64,000 bases of DNA from Talpa occidentalis (lineage: Eukaryota > Chordata > Mammalia > Eulipotyphla > Talpidae), in contig NW_023601754.1 of the NCBI RefSeq assembly GCF_014898055.3, positions 51,453,013-51,517,012 of the forward strand, given 5' to 3'. The notes beneath the pieces are model-generated. The model did not search any database. It saw only the letters and a list, made by a program, of their open reading frames with translations, and was not told where the DNA came from. Of this stretch, positions 11,232 to 23,743 are shown one piece after another (position 1 is the stretch's first letter; the number at the start of each line of letters is the position of its first letter). A program made the translations under genes and the position numbers.

Positions 11232-12331
11232 CCTGTGACCTTCAGCCAGCGGCCCGCCAGGAACCCCGGGCCGTGTCACCTCCACCCTTCGCGACTCCAG
11301 CTGGGCCACAGGGTGTTGTCCCCAGCGACCGGCCACCTCCGTCAGGGGCACCCGGCACATGCATCTGAGCTGCCCACTAGCAGGGTCGGCTTCCCCAAGA
11401 CCAGGTCCACGCTGAGCACCCCTCAAAGGCACCCCCTTCTCCACTCCTTGGGCTACCAGTCACCCTACCACCCCAGAGCAGCCCACGCAGGTTGAGAGGC
11501 CGCTGCCAGTGCCTGAGGTCAGGAGGGCTTTGGGGGTCTCCAGCCCGTGTGGGGGTCTCCTCCAGGAGCCAGAGGAACGAGTACAGCCAGGAGAAGGCAC
11601 ACCCCCACTTTGAGGCTCCCTCGCCTCCCCCACCCCAGGGGCAGCCACAGGCAGGCAGCCACTTGGGGGCCTGCCTACGGAGGGGACAGGCTGGGGGAGA
11701 TGCCCATCCTGCCCAGGACCAGCTCCAGACACACAAGTGCCCGGATTTCCAGACCCCGCCACCCGGCTGAGGTCCCTGCCCCCACAGCCGGGGCTCCTGG
11801 CCTCAGAAGAGCCTTGTTTCCCTTGTTGCCTCCTCCTTTGAAGAGGTTTCCAGAAAAGACCAGAGCACCCAACACCGCCACATGCCCCCTGACACATACT
11901 CGCCCCTGCCCCACATTCCTCCTGCGCACACACGTGCTCTGGCACCTTCCTTCCTGCGTCCAGGAGCTGCATTAGGAAGCACAGCAGGGACACGAGGGCT
12001 CATGGCACAGACTGGGGCTCTGCCCAGGCCCTTTGAAGGTCCCGATCACTCTCAACTACCCTCCACCCTGAGTGGGGAGATGGTGCCCTGCTGAGAGGTG
12101 GCGCCGTCGCCCTTGGGTGCGCCCTGGTCTCTGCCCAGAGGGCTCTGGGTGCTGCCCCCGGCAGTGTCACATGGTGGCCCTGGGCTGCAGAGCCAGGTGG
12201 ACCCCACTCCCACCCCGAGGGAGCCAGCCTCTGCAGGTGGGGCCTGCAGCTGTGGGTTCCCAGCAGCTCTTGGGGTGCCCTTCCAAGCTGGTACCTCAGA
12301 TGAAGGAGGGGCCCTTCCTGTCAGAAAGTGC
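11232..12331 (+). other. PTDSS2 3' UTR and convergent PTDSS2/RNH1 interval
   Basis: No canonical AATAAA is seen on the plus strand in this interval, so the PTDSS2 3' end is not fixed. The sequence is GC-rich with no other gene or repeat recognised. RNH1 ends in the opposite orientation just to the right. Confidence 0.6.
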
Positions 12332-12337
12332 TTTAAT
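12332..12337 (-). terminator. RNH1: RNH1 polyadenylation signal (ATTAAA)
   Basis: ATTAAA on the minus strand, about 95 bases downstream of the RNH1 stop codon. It is the common second-choice poly(A) signal and is well placed for a short 3' UTR. Confidence 0.65.
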
Positions 12338-12431
12338 GATATAAAAGTGAATTTCCGCAGTTGGGCTGTGAGTGTTTCCCTTCAGAACCAGGACACCCAG
12401 AGAATGCGTGGGGGGTGGGGCAGGGCGCGCG

Positions 12432-15400
12432 TCAGTAGATGATCTTCAGGCCTGGCTTGCTCTCCTCCAGGGCTTGCAGGCGGTCCTCTACGGCCTCCGT
12501 CCAGTAGATGTCGTACAGGCTGGGCAGAGAGGCAGGGGTGAGCCAGTGTCCACGCGCCCTGCTCAGCCCCCACACCGCACACCCCCAGCCCACTTACACC
12601 ATCTGGGTCAGGCTGCACTCGGGCTGCTCCAGGCTGCCCAGCAGCTGCAGGACGCCCGGGTCCCCCAGGCCGTTGTTGCTGAGGTCCAGCTCACGCAGGC
12701 TGCGGTTGGCCAGCAGGAGGGAGGCAAAGCTGCCGCAGCTGCTGTCCGTCACCTCGCAGTCCGACAGCCTGGCAGGGGAGGCGGCGGTCAGGGCTGCGGT
12801 GGGCCCCAAGCCGAGCCCCGCTCCCACAGGGTCTCGCGGGACCATCCCAGCCTTTGAGGCGAGGGCTCAGGAACTGGGGTCCCCTGCCCACAGGGCAGCC
12901 AAGCGCTAAGCCTCGGAAGACCAGGACCCAGCCGTCCAGGGCAGGCAGGCCGGGGCCAGGGTGGAGGCCCCGGTCCGGGGCCTGGTGGGGAGGGACGGGA
13001 CGCGGGCTCACCAGAGGGTCTGCAGCTTGGTGTCCGGCTGGCTCAGGCCCTGGCAGAGCAGCTGGACGCCGGCGTTGCCCAGCGGGTTTCGGCTCAGCTG
13101 CAGCTCCCGGAGGTGCTGGTTCTTGGTCAGCATCGAGCTCAGGTGCTGGCAGGAGGCGGCCGTGAGGCCACAGGTCTTTACCCTGCGGGATGAACGAGAC
13201 TGGCACCGGGCCCCTGCCCGGCCCACCTGCCGCCTGGGCCCCCCCTCCCCCCACCGTGCTCACCACAGGGACTCGAGCTGGCAGCCGGGGTCCAGCAGGC
13301 TCTCACACAGCAGCCGCACACCCTCATCCCCCAGCGCATTGTCCGCCAGGCTGAGCTCCTTCAGGCTCTTCTTGGCCCTGAGCACACGGCAGACCTCCCT
13401 GCAGCCCTCGGCCGTGAGGTCGCACTCCCAGAGCCTGGGGGCAGCGGGGCGGTCAGTGCCTCTGCCCTCCCAGAGGGAGCCTGGCTAGGCAGAGCCCCAC
13501 GGCCACCCAGCAGAGGCCCCTCACCACAAGGTCTTGATCTGGGAGCTGGGGCCCAGCAGCGCCGAGCACAGCTGCGCGATGCCCGCGTCGCCCAGCGGGT
13601 TGTTGCTCAGGTCCAGGTGGCACAAGGAGGCTTTGGAGTCCACAAGGGCACCCACGTCCTCACAGTTGCTTGAGGTCAGGCCACAGCTCTCCAGACTGGG
13701 GGACAGGAGGACAGGGAGCCGTGGGGCCCTGATCACGCCCCCCCGCCCCTGTTCTCCTCCCCCAACTCACTTGAGCAACTCGAGCTGGCAGGGGGCGGCG
13801 GCCAGGCCACGGCACAGCGCCCGGGCCCCTGCCTCGCCGATCTGGTTGTGGGTCAGCACCAGCTCCCGGAAGCCAGGCTTGGTCCCCATCGCCGAGACCA
13901 GGCGCTCGCAGCTGGCGGCCGTCAGGTCACAGCACTGCAAGCTGGGGACAGGCCTGCATCAGGGCCGGCAGAGGCGTCCACCCGGAGCCCTCTGGGGACC
14001 CGCGCAGGTCACGGGCCCCTCCCCGTGGTTCCGGACCGGGAGCCAGACATCACCCCAACGGGGCCTGCCCACCCCACGCCCAGGTGCTTCCAAAGGGCCC
14101 GCCCTGGCCGGCCCCACGGCAGGTGCCAGCCTAGGTGGGTGTGGGCCGGGGTGCACAGGACGGGCGGGGCGTACGCACTGCAGCTTCTCCAGGCGGCACT
14201 GAGGGTCCAGGAACCCCTCGCAGAGCAGCTGCAGGCCCGCGTCCCCCAGCTTGTTGTCGCTGAGGTCCAACTTCCGCAGGCTGGGCATGGAGCGCAGGGC
14301 CGCGGGCAGGACCCTGCAGCTGGCCTCCGTCAGGGAGCAGCTCTGCAGGCTGGAGTGCAGCGGCCGTCAGGGCGAGGAAGCCGCAGACCAGGAACAGGCA
14401 GGCTCGGGCGGGAGCCAGCCCGCCCCCAGCAGCACCCAGCCCAGGGTCTGTGGCTCCCGCCTCGCGGACGGTCGCACTCCAGCCGCCTGCAGGCCCCGCC
14501 CCGGCTGGGAGCCGCCCCAGATCAGACTCACTTGAGCTTCTGGACCATGCAGGTGGGACTCTGCAGTGCCAGGAGCAGCTGGCGCACGCCGGCGTCCCCC
14601 AGCTCATTGTAGCGAAGGCTGAGCTCAGCCAGGGAGGGGTTGGCCCGAAGGGCGGCACTGATGTCCTGGCAGTGGGCCTCGGTGAGGCCACAGTCTTCCA
14701 GCCTGTGGACAGGACGCGGGGCGGTGGGTCGAGACGCCTCACGGGCTCACACCAGGACAGTCAGGGCCAGCCGGCGGCCGGGTGGGACTAGGACGCTGGA
14801 TGCTGCGGGCGCCGCCCCAGCAGGAGGGTCCCGACTCCGGGGAGAAAGCCAAGCGTGCGAGGAGCCAGCATGCAGAGTGCCGGGCTGGGCCCCCGCAGCC
14901 GCGGGGCCACCAGGGCCACGAGCAGGGCGAGGGCGGGGCTCGGCGACCCGGCGCTGACGCCACCTTCATCCTGACCACGGTGACGCAGGGCCAAGGGAGG
15001 GCCAGGCCTGCGGGCAGGATGGCCGTGGCAAGCAGGAAGGAAGCAAGAGCTGAAATTCCCGGCCGGGCTGGAGGCCGCCGCCATGACTGTGCAGCACGGC
15101 TCGCTGGCGGGCGCGGGGATCCCCCGTGACAGCCGGAGGGGAGAAGGGCCACCCGCCGGCCCCCGGGGTGCTCAGCAGGGAGGAGCGGCAGCTCCAGCCT
15201 CTCAAGGGGCCACCTCGGGCCCGGGCAGTGCGGAGGCCGCCCGGGACATGGCGGGGCAGGCGCCACTCACACCCCAGCCGCCGGCCAGGGTGATGGTGCC
15301 CGCTGGGGCCCCGGGGCCAGGACAGCAAAGGACACGGAAAGCTGGGGGGGGGGCCACTCCACGGGTGCTTCACCTTGACCGGCGCCCAGCGTGGGGCAGG

Positions 15401-15660
15401 CAGGACCCCCAGACCCCACCAGGCCACGCCAGGAGCAAGAGCAGGAATAAAGCACAAGAGCCACGTCTCGGGTTCCGGGAAAATGACAAAATTCACTCCG
15501 TGCACCCGCAGGTCAAGGGCTTTGGAGCGCACACCCCCCCACCTGGGGCGCCCCCCCGGCCCGCACCCACCTACCTGACCGCCTGGTGCTGCTGGAGCTG
15601 AGGGACCAGCTCTGCCCACTGCGCGGCACTCAGCTGCTGGCAGTGCACGTCCAGACTCAT
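12432..15660 (-). CDS. RNH1: Ribonuclease/angiogenin inhibitor, 9 coding exons
   Basis: Cytosolic leucine-rich-repeat protein that binds pancreatic-type ribonucleases and angiogenin very tightly. Coding exons in transcript order are 15660-15575, 14702-14532, 14349-14179, 13941-13771, 13695-13525, 13434-13264, 13182-13012, 12768-12598 and 12519-12432. They total 1371 bases, 456 residues. The seven middle exons are each exactly 171 bases, so each encodes one 57-residue pair of alternating LRRs. The signature LxxLxLxxNxLGDxG recurs (for example [24 protein letters not shown]). The N-terminus [11 protein letters not shown] lacks the extra MSLDIQ-like duplication I recall in the 461-residue human form; 456 is the length I recall for pig. 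The protein is cysteine-rich, as the family is, and ends in KIIY. The ATG exon has an acceptor at 15680. No broken splice site was seen. Confidence 0.96.
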
Positions 15661-16329
15661 GGCGGGTGAGGAGGCACGCTCTGCGGGGGCGGGGGGAGGC
15701 GCTGAGCCGGGCCACGCCGACAGGCCAGCGGCCAGCGCGCGGAGCGTCCCAAGCAGGACCCCGGGGAGGCTAAGGTCTGGGGAGAAGCTCGACCCCTTCT
15801 TCCACCCTGGCCTCCAGGATTAGAGAGGGGGGAGGCAGCAGGCGGCGGCCCCAGCAAAGGCCTCCACTGGCTGCAGCACTAGGGACGCCTGAGGCCCTGG
15901 GGCAGAGGCCACTCACCTGTCGGCCTCCATACCCGGCTTCCCCTCTGCGGGCCCTGCACTCACCCCAGGACAGGAAGGCCGCAGGCCCACGCCCCAGGAG
16001 GCCCCAGGAGGCCCCAGAGCACCGCAGGGGGTGGGACCACTGCCCAGGGGCCAGCAGAAGGTGGGGAGACAGGCCCAGAGGCTGGCCCTCACGGGTGTGT
16101 CCACAGAAGCGCCAACCTCCCGCACCGTGTCCTGGGCGGCCGCGGCGGGCAGCTGCTCCCCACAGCCCCGCCCTGGGGGTGGGGGCCGCCTGGGGCAGGG
16201 AGCCCAGGGAGGAGTCAGGCTGAAAGAGGCTTTCCCGCCGCTGCCCCTGGAGGGGCCGCCGGGCGGGGTGACTCAGCCCCGGGGAGGTTCCTGGTTCCCG
16301 GAGAGCCGCGCTCCCTGGACCGGGCTTGG

Positions 16330-17560
16330 AGGCAGCTCCCGCCGGCGCCGGCACCGCCCAGCCCACCGCGGGGACCCCAGCAGCCCCAGGCGGCCGGGCG
16401 GAGGCGACAGCGGCGGGGCGGGGCGCGGCCCCGGGCCTGACCCAGCCGGCCGGGAGGGGGGCGCCGGCGGGGGGGCCGCAGGGCGTCACGAGCCTCGCCG
16501 GGCCGCGGCCAAGGGTGGGGTGCGCGGGCCCTGCGCGGTCGCCGCCCGGAGTGCCGCCCGAGCGGGCCGCGGGGCTCCCGGCCGGGTCCTCTGCGGGCCG
16601 CGGGGCTCGTCCGCGCCGCCCCCGGATCCAGCCCCGGCGCCGGGCCGCGGGCCGCGGTTACCTCTGCGGGGCGCGGGGCGCGGCGCGGGGCGCGCGGGGC
16701 CGCCCAGGGCCGCCGCCGCCCGCCGCGCCCAGCCGAGGCTCCGCGTGTCCGGGCCGGGCCGGGCCGCCAGCGCCGCTCTGGGGAGGAACCAGCCGCGCTC
16801 AGACCCGCCCGCCGTGCGGGCCCGGGCCGGGGGGGGGGGGCCGAGGCCGGGCGGCGGGGCCCGGGAGCCCGCGGGCCTGAGCACCCGCGCCCGCGGTCCG
16901 GCCCGGCCTGGGGAGCGCGCGGAGGCCCGGCCCGCCCGGCCCGCCCGGCCCGCCCGGCCCGCCCGGCCCGCCCGGGACGCTCACCTGGCTGGGGTCCGCG
17001 CCGCCGCCGCCCGCAAATGCCCGGCCCGAGGCGGACGCCGGCGGGGGCGGGCCCGGGGGCGGGGCCGGGGGCGGGCCGGGGCGGGGCCGGGGCGGGGCCT
17101 GCGGCGGGGACGCCCCGCGCCCCGGCTCCTCGGGCGCGGCTCGTGGGCCCGGAGCTGCCGCCCCGCGGACGGCCTCCCCCGCCTCGGCCCCGCTCGGGCC
17201 GCGCGACGCGCTGCCGGGGCCGCCCGGGCCGGGGCGCGGCGGTGCCACGGGGGTGTCGCCGCCGGCCGGGCCAGCGTCCCCCGCCTGCGGAGAGGCCCGC
17301 CCGTCGTGGCGCTCGGCGACTCCGCCAACCGCACGGCCTGCGCGTCCGGCCTGAGCGCGCTCGGGCTCGTCGCCAGGCGCGGGGGCAGAGCGGCGGGGCG
17401 GCCGCCCGCCCCCCGCCCCGCCCCGCCCCGGCCCGCCCCGGCCCCCCGGCCCCCCGGCCCCCCGCCCCCCCGCGGGCCTCCGCGAGCCGTCAGAGCCCAG
17501 AGCGGCCCCCCCCCCGGCCGAGGCGCGGGAGCGAGAGGGCCCCGGGCGCGGTGACCTGAG
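16330..17560 (-). promoter_or_regulatory. RNH1: RNH1 CpG-island promoter with two candidate non-coding first exons
   Basis: This long CpG island lies upstream of the RNH1 coding exons. On the minus strand it contains good donors at 16661 (GAG then GTAACC) and 16984 (CCAG then GTGAGC). Either could end a non-coding first exon spliced to the acceptor at 15680. Alternative first exons are known for human RNH1. GC boxes are abundant and no TATA box is seen. Transcription starts are not placed. Confidence 0.55.
16925..16975. repeat. 9-bp GC minisatellite
   Basis: About five tandem copies of CGGCCCGCC lie inside the RNH1 island, immediately 3' (in RNH1 orientation) of the candidate first exon whose donor is at 16984. 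Confidence 0.8.
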
Positions 17561-19085
17561 GCCGCCGGCGATGGGCCGGGGCAGAGCCGCCCCGCCCAAG
17601 GCCCCCCCAGTCCAAGAAGAGGCCGCGTCTGCTCGGGCCACCCCCCCCTGCGGAAACGGACGGCGTTCTGGGGCGCAGCCAGGGAGAACAGCACCTCGCC
17701 CCCACCCGGCTGTCAGGCGCAGCCTCCCCAACCCTCACACCCGTCACCCGCTGCCCTCTGGAATGCACCCACACAAGCACCCGCCGTGGCACTCTCAGGT
17801 CACCCCGCTGGCCTCAGGGCCCATCCCGCAGTTCCTGCGCCTGAGGAGCGCACAGGCCTCAAGCCCACAGCGCAGGCCCTCCGGGACACGAGACGTCAGG
17901 AGGCCGGTGATGCATGCTGCTCAGAATGTGGGACGTGCAAGGTGAGAAAACAGGGCACAAGAAAAATGGAGTCAGGGTGCCGTGCAGCCTCCGCGCCCGG
18001 GGGGGTGTGGGGGAGGCCCAGCACCCGCCAGACGTGGGGTCCTGCAGGCTCAGCAGGGCGAGGCAGCGGCCAGCCAGGCACGTGGGTGGCTGCCCACATG
18101 GAGGCCTCTGCTGACCAAGCCGAGGCCGCCAGCGTGACAGGCTCGAAGGGACGGTGGTATTTTTGCTTTTGCTTTTTTCTTCAAAGATCCCTAACAACCA
18201 GGCCAGCCAAACCAGACAAGGGAACCGGCGTGCTCAGGGGCAGGGCCCCTCTGACCAGGGCCCAGTGGCGCGGACGTGGCAGGCCCGGCCAGGGTGGGGC
18301 TGGGGGCGGCTCTCGGAGGACTGGCGCACAGGGCTCCTCCGTGGGGAAAGGTGTGGCTGGGCCAGCCCCTGCTGGGCTCCGGGGGCAGGGGCTGGGGGGG
18401 GCACTAATGTAGGCTCAGTGATTACAGGCAGATCTCCGAGGGGCGGGCAAACTCCTGCCATCGCCCCAGAGCAGGTGCAGAGATGCCCACAACCACAAAA
18501 GGCGCCCAGGAAGTTCTCCTCAACGGCAGGCAAAGAAGAGGGTGCTGAGTTCCTGAGACGCCTGCAGCCTGAGGAAGTGATTCTGCACAGAACCAAGGGG
18601 TGCCAGGAACCCCACACTGCCAAGGGGACACCCAGGTTGTCTGTTCTAGGGGCTCATGCCACCTGTGTGTGCAGAAAGGCAAAGCCCTCCAACCCCAGTA
18701 CCGTGCTCAGGGAGTCGTTCACAGGCAGAAAAGGAAGAGGGGAGAGAAACACAGACCCCTCATTGTCACAGATGCACCTTCTGAAGGGGGTGCCGTTCCC
18801 CCCGCCCCCCGCCCCACCCGACGAGCTCCCAAGTGCCCCGGGCAGGCTGAGCAGCCCAGGGAGGCCCTAGAACACAGGGGCAGCGCGGCTCATGCTTCTC
18901 TGCCCAAGCCTCCGCGGTGCTGCTGGGAAAGAGACTCAGGGGGACCCGTGGGTACGGGGGCCATGTCCTCGCCCTCAGCAGCCGTTACCCTGATGAGGCG
19001 TCTCTCCCCAGCTCTCTGAGGCCTGCCTCCTGCGGCCCCGCCAGAGCGCACCTCAGGCCTCAGCAGTTTTTCTGACCGACCAAGG
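17560..19085. other. RNH1-HRAS intergenic DNA, part 1
   Basis: No gene supported by conserved protein similarity or splice pattern on either strand. Sequence is GC-rich and unique-looking, with a short T-rich run near 18160. Open frames of up to about 240 codons here look compositional. Confidence 0.6.
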
Positions 19086-19089
19086 TTGG

Positions 19090-19252
19090 GCATTTTCCCA
19101 CCAGGAGATGGGCAATTTAAGGGTTTGGGGATTTGGGGGCAAAGTAGAGGAACTGGGGTGCAGGCCAGAGGTGCAGGGGAAGGTGGGAGGATCCACCGCT
19201 GACAGCTTCACAGCACTGAGGCTTAACCCCTGTGCCACCAGGGAGACCCCGT
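19090..19252 (-). repeat. Degraded tRNA-derived SINE, antisense
   Basis: The body AACTGGGGTGCAGGCCAGAG and the reverse-complement head GTGCCACCAGGGAGACCCC match the SINE family seen in PTDSS2 intron 4. The copy is shortened and diverged with no clear flanking duplication. Confidence 0.6.
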
Positions 19253-19915
19253 TTCTGACTTTCCTGCGAGGAGCAGGCACTCGCCGTGATGGGAGTCACA
19301 GCGCTCCCGGGGCTCCGCTCAGGTGTGGCGGCCCCGCCCGCCCACAACGCTGACCTGGGATTCCAGCTCCCGGCAGGCCAGGGCCAGGCTGCCGACGGGG
19401 GCACAGGAAGGTGGGCACACGGTGGGAGGGGCGGGCAGAGGAGGCCGGGAGGCTGCTCCTGGCCACTGCTCTTGGCGGCTCAGTGCTTGGGGGGCTCTGG
19501 GCCACAAGGGCACTGTCACCCTGGTCCTCCCATGGAGCCAGCTTGCAGGACATCTTGCCTCCTGTGTCCTGCTCCCCGGGCTTGCCCCCCTTCGCCGTTC
19601 CTGTCCCTGCGGCCTTGACTTCTGCTGGCAGTTTGACTCTCAGGCCTTAGTGGCCCTGCTATGGCCTAGCCCGTTGGGCATTTGCCCATGAAGGGTGAGA
19701 CTGGAGTTTGACTGTGTCAGCATGTGACCAAGGGATGCCCGGGGACCCCAAACTATTAAGGGGGGTCACACTGTAAAAGGGATTCTGTCCTGTGCCCCAC
19801 AGAGGCTAGGGAAGAAGAGTTCTGCTGTGATAGATCTTTTCTAGAACAAACATGCAGAGAGAAGAGAAAGGTGTATATTCCTAGTAAGTTTCCCAATAAA
19901 ACCCTCAAATTTGGG

Positions 19916-20160
19916 GCCCCCCCTGGGGTATAGGGGATAGTCTCAGATTGTGAATGCTGTGGCCTGAGTTCGATCCCCGGCCAGGGCGCGGCAGACCTCT
20001 CCTGTCTCCCGGCTGCTCCCCTCAGGAGTGGATTTCAGTGGATCCGCCTTCTCTGCCCGCCCCCCCCCCCCCGTCTCTGGTGAGTCCTCTCACCCCCGCA
20101 CCTCTGGCCTGTACCCCAGTTCTTGTGTGCATCAATAAACAAAATAAACTTTTGCTTTTT
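19916..20160 (+). repeat. tRNA-derived SINE, sense, diverged
   Basis: It starts GGCCCCCCCTGGGG, carries the B-box-like GAGTTCGATCCCCGG, and shares the blocks GCAGACCTCTCCTG and GGCTGCTCCCCTCAG with the 7652 copy. It ends in CAATAAACAAAATAAAC. A C-run expansion interrupts the middle. It abuts the left edge of an orphan CpG island. Confidence 0.75.
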
Positions 20161-20169
20161 AAAGAAAAG

Positions 20170-21120
20170 TCTCAAGAAAATCGGCCGCTGTCCAGGGGCG
20201 GAGGCCGGGCCTTCCGCGGCGCCCACCCGGCCACGTTTCCTCGCGGGAAAGCGGGCAGCACCACCGCCCCGACGCCGCCGCTCGCGCGGCAAAGGTCTCT
20301 GCAGCCCCCGCCGCGGCCGGGCTCGGGCCGCTGTCCGGCGCGCGGAGCCGCACGGCTGGCTCATCCGAGAGGCGACGAGGCGGCGCCCCGGCCCCGAGCA
20401 GAGCCTCCGCGGAGTCCTGGCCCCGGGCTCCGAACAGCGAGGCGCGCGCCACGCGGGGGCCGAGGCCCCCCGGGATGCCGCCCCCTGGGGCGGGCGGGAA
20501 GAGGGCGCCGGGCGCGGCTCCCAGGGCGGCCCGTCCCCCGAGCGGCGGCGGGGGGGGGCGGGGCGCGCAGCCCCGGCGGCCTCGCGCGGACCCCACGGCC
20601 GGGGCCGGCCCGGGCGCAGGCGCACACCGCGCGGCCGGGACTCCCGGCGAGCCCCGCGCGGGCGCGCACGCGCAGACGCCCCGCCGGCCCGGGCCCGGGG
20701 CGCGCCTCTCGCGGGCTCAGCGTGGGCTTCGGGGCGCGGCGCCCGCCCACAGCCCGCCCCGCAGGCCGCTTTACTCGCTCAGCGGCGGCGGGGAGCGACT
20801 GACCTCCAGACGACCAGGGACGGCCACGGCCCGTGAACGACAGGGAGAAGGGCCACGGCGCAGGGGGCGGGGCCAGGGCTGGGCGTCGCGCAGGGGTGAC
20901 GCGCGGGGCGGGGCCGGGCGGCCCCGTCATCTGTTGCCAGAGCGGCCTGGCAGGTTCGCCCGCGCGGTGAGGCCGGGAGCGAGCGCCGCCCACGGACAGG
21001 TGCGGGCGCGCCGGCCGCGCGAGGCCGCTGACCCGCGGCGCTCACGGCAGCGGCGGGGCGCTCGCCCGCGCACAGCAGCAGCGCTCGGTGGCGGCACCTC
21101 TGTGGAGCCCGGGGCCCACT
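20170..21120. promoter_or_regulatory. Orphan CpG island between RNH1 and HRAS
   Basis: Nearly 1 kb of dense CpG sequence with many GC boxes, about 3 kb upstream of the RNH1 island and 2.6 kb beyond the HRAS 3' end. No conserved coding exon is visible. It may be a distant alternative RNH1 promoter, a lncRNA promoter or an enhancer-like island. Direction is unknown. Confidence 0.45.
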
Positions 21121-23737
21121 CGGGGTGTCAGGCGCGTCCCTGGGCTGGGACGGGGGAAGGAGCCGGTGGGGGCCGCCCCCCCTTCCCGCCCCGAGGGGGG
21201 CAGCACGTGACCGGCTCGCGCGCGGAGGAGCGAGGGGCCGCGGGGAAGTGGACAGCGAGGTGCCCCGGGGCCAGGCATCTGCGCCCTGAGGCGGGGCGGC
21301 CCCGTGCAGGGGCGAAGCGTTGGGCGCGGAGGCGGCCGGGGCCCCACGGGCACGGGAGGGCTGTGCGCAGGGGGGCCCGGGGCCCGGAGGAGCCCGAGGG
21401 CCGTCGCCGCGGCCCAGTGGACACACAGACGGGGGCCCTGCGCCCTCACCAAGGGCCAGGCCTGTTTCTGTGGGAAACCTCCCTGCCCTCCTGAGGATGC
21501 AGGCAGCCGGACCTCCTGGACCTCCTGGGGCCTCTCTGGACCGACCCCCACCCCAGCAGGCCCAGGGAGCTGGGCAGGGTCTTCCCAGGCAGCCAGCTGA
21601 CCTGCGCGTGGGCCCCACCTGCAGGACACACCTGACTGACCTTCAGGGAACAGCCGCCTCAAGTGAGGCTGCCCGGCAGGAGGGCAGGGGAGGGGAAGAC
21701 GGTGGGACTCAGTTCTGGGAGGCCTTTGGGGTCTCAGAGGGTCTCCCAGATGGCCTGGGGGCTAGACTGGGAGCCCCAGGGGTGTTTGAGGGTCCCAGAG
21801 GAATGGGGGTCTCCGCAGTGACTGGGAGGGAATGTGAGGGTCCCAGAGAACTCAGGAGGGGAAGCCGGAAGTCCCAGGGCACCGGGTGGGGGGTCTCAGG
21901 GCCCCAGGGGAGGGGTTGAGCCGTCTGGGGGGGGGGGCTTGGGGGATGGGCTGGAGTTGGGGAGGGGGCGCCCTTCTCCTTGGGGAAGAGCCCAGGAGCT
22001 GTCGTCCAGGAGCCGGGACACCAAGGACAGTGAACTCGAGCCCAGCGACAGGCTCTCGTCGGGCATCCTCCCCCACGCGCCCGGGCAGTGCTGTGCCTGG
22101 CTGACCGCTCAGCTCTGCAGCCAGGTCTTGGGGCGCCCTCCTGGCAGCTAGGCCCTCCATGCGCCCATGTGCCAATGACCCCCGTGCAAGCAGTGAGCCC
22201 CTGCTCGCCACTCCTGCAGGGCCTCCCGGCCCACCCAGCCAGGCCCACAGTGGAGATGCACCTGAGGAAGGGCTCCCGGCACCTGAGCACCCCTTTCCAA
22301 CCTGGAAAGGATGCCCCACACCCAGGGGCTTGGCCGCCCAGGGCGCCACCTGCACCTCAAAACACACGCCCATCATCAGAAACCAAGCAGGGCTGAAGGT
22401 TCCCACCCGCCCCACTAAGCAGCTACTGCTCCCCGCTCTTCCGGAACATTCCCTCAAGGGACCCAGCCTCTCCCAGACCACCCCAAGTGCCCTCCTGGAG
22501 CCCGTGGGGCAAGCCACCCCACCCCGCCCACTCTCAGGCAAGACCATCGCACCAGTACCTCTAGAGACCCCAGGGGGCTCCCTGGCGCTCTCCGGCCCAG
22601 GCCCGTCTCGGGCGCCTGGAGGCTGAGAAGCGCGGCCGCGGGCTGGGCTGCTGCAGGTGAGCCAGCAGCTGAGCCAGACAGGGCACCCTGTGCCCCGAGC
22701 AGACCAACTGCTGACAGCACTCAGGTCAGGGGAGGGCAGCCTCACTCCCACAGCGCCCTCTGGGTCCCTAGGCCTGGCTGGTCCTGATCCAAACCGTCCT
22801 CACGGCTCTGCGGGTCCCGGTGCCTCACCCGACAAGCAGCCAGCACGCCGGGGCCCCAGCCGAAGCCTGAGGGCAGCGCCCCTTGCCCTGGCACCTCCCA
22901 ATACGGGCCCCCAAGCAGCTCTGCCCTCGCACCAGGACATGGAGCTGCTGGCCAGGGCATGAGGGGGAAGCCCAGAGCCTCTGGCCACGGTCAGCCAGGG
23001 AGCAGAAAAGCCCTCGGCCACCATGCTCCTCTGCAGCATCCGCAGGGGGTCCCTGCCGGCCCCAGGTTGGCCGTCACGCCCCTTAGCTGCCAGGACCCCT
23101 CATCCAGGAGCCCCATCCCCCAGGGTGAATCCCCCTGATGAGCCGCAAGGACCTGACACGGGGGTTCTGCTGCGCCCTGTGCCCCTTGGCAGCACTGGCC
23201 CCAAAGGCCCCCTTCCTGCTGGGTGGAGCGGGCACACAGGATGGCCTGTTGGCGCCGGGGGGCACGCGTGTGCTGGGGCCTGTGGGGCGTGCGTGCTGGG
23301 GCGAGCTTGGGGGCCTGAGGGCAGGGCGAGGGGCTGCCCGGACAGGGTCCCCTCTGCATTGACTGGCCGAGGCCTCCCGCCTAAGATGCCCGTGGAAGCT
23401 AAACGCTCAAGGCCTCTGAGAGAAGGGGCCCCGGGAGTCCCCCAACATGGGCCCAAGGTCTGGGACACTCCCCACCCCCCGTGGGCCTGAGAAGACCAGC
23501 GGCCCCTGCCCACCTGGGGCCCAGGCCCCCCACCCGAGTGGGAACCAGGCCCACTGCCCGCTGGGCTGGACAGCCCCCAAACCCAGAAGGGCCTCCCACC
23601 AGAGGGCAGGGCTAGCCCTCAGCGCCACCCCTGCCGGTCAGTTCTGGTCGGCGCGCACGCGGACCCGCGGCGGCACCGGCGCTGCACACACCACAGCCTC
23701 CCGGCCTGGCCGGCGCCATGACGAGGCCATCTAATAA
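21120..23737. other. RNH1-HRAS intergenic DNA, part 2
   Basis: GC-rich DNA with no supported gene or transposon. Purine-rich GGGTCTCAG-like motifs recur loosely around 21720-21900. The 28-bp minisatellite known downstream of human HRAS is not seen here. Confidence 0.5.
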
Positions 23738-23743
23738 TTTACT
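23738..23743 (-). terminator. HRAS: HRAS polyadenylation signal (AGTAAA)
   Basis: AGTAAA on the minus strand, about 225 bases past the HRAS stop codon. It is a recognised variant signal. No AATAAA occurs between the stop codon and this point on that strand. Confidence 0.55.

Noticed and set aside
17785..18870. Open frames of 208-238 codons in the RNH1-HRAS interval as a novel gene
   Set aside because: No splice-supported structure, no recognisable domain and no codon pattern distinct from the local background.
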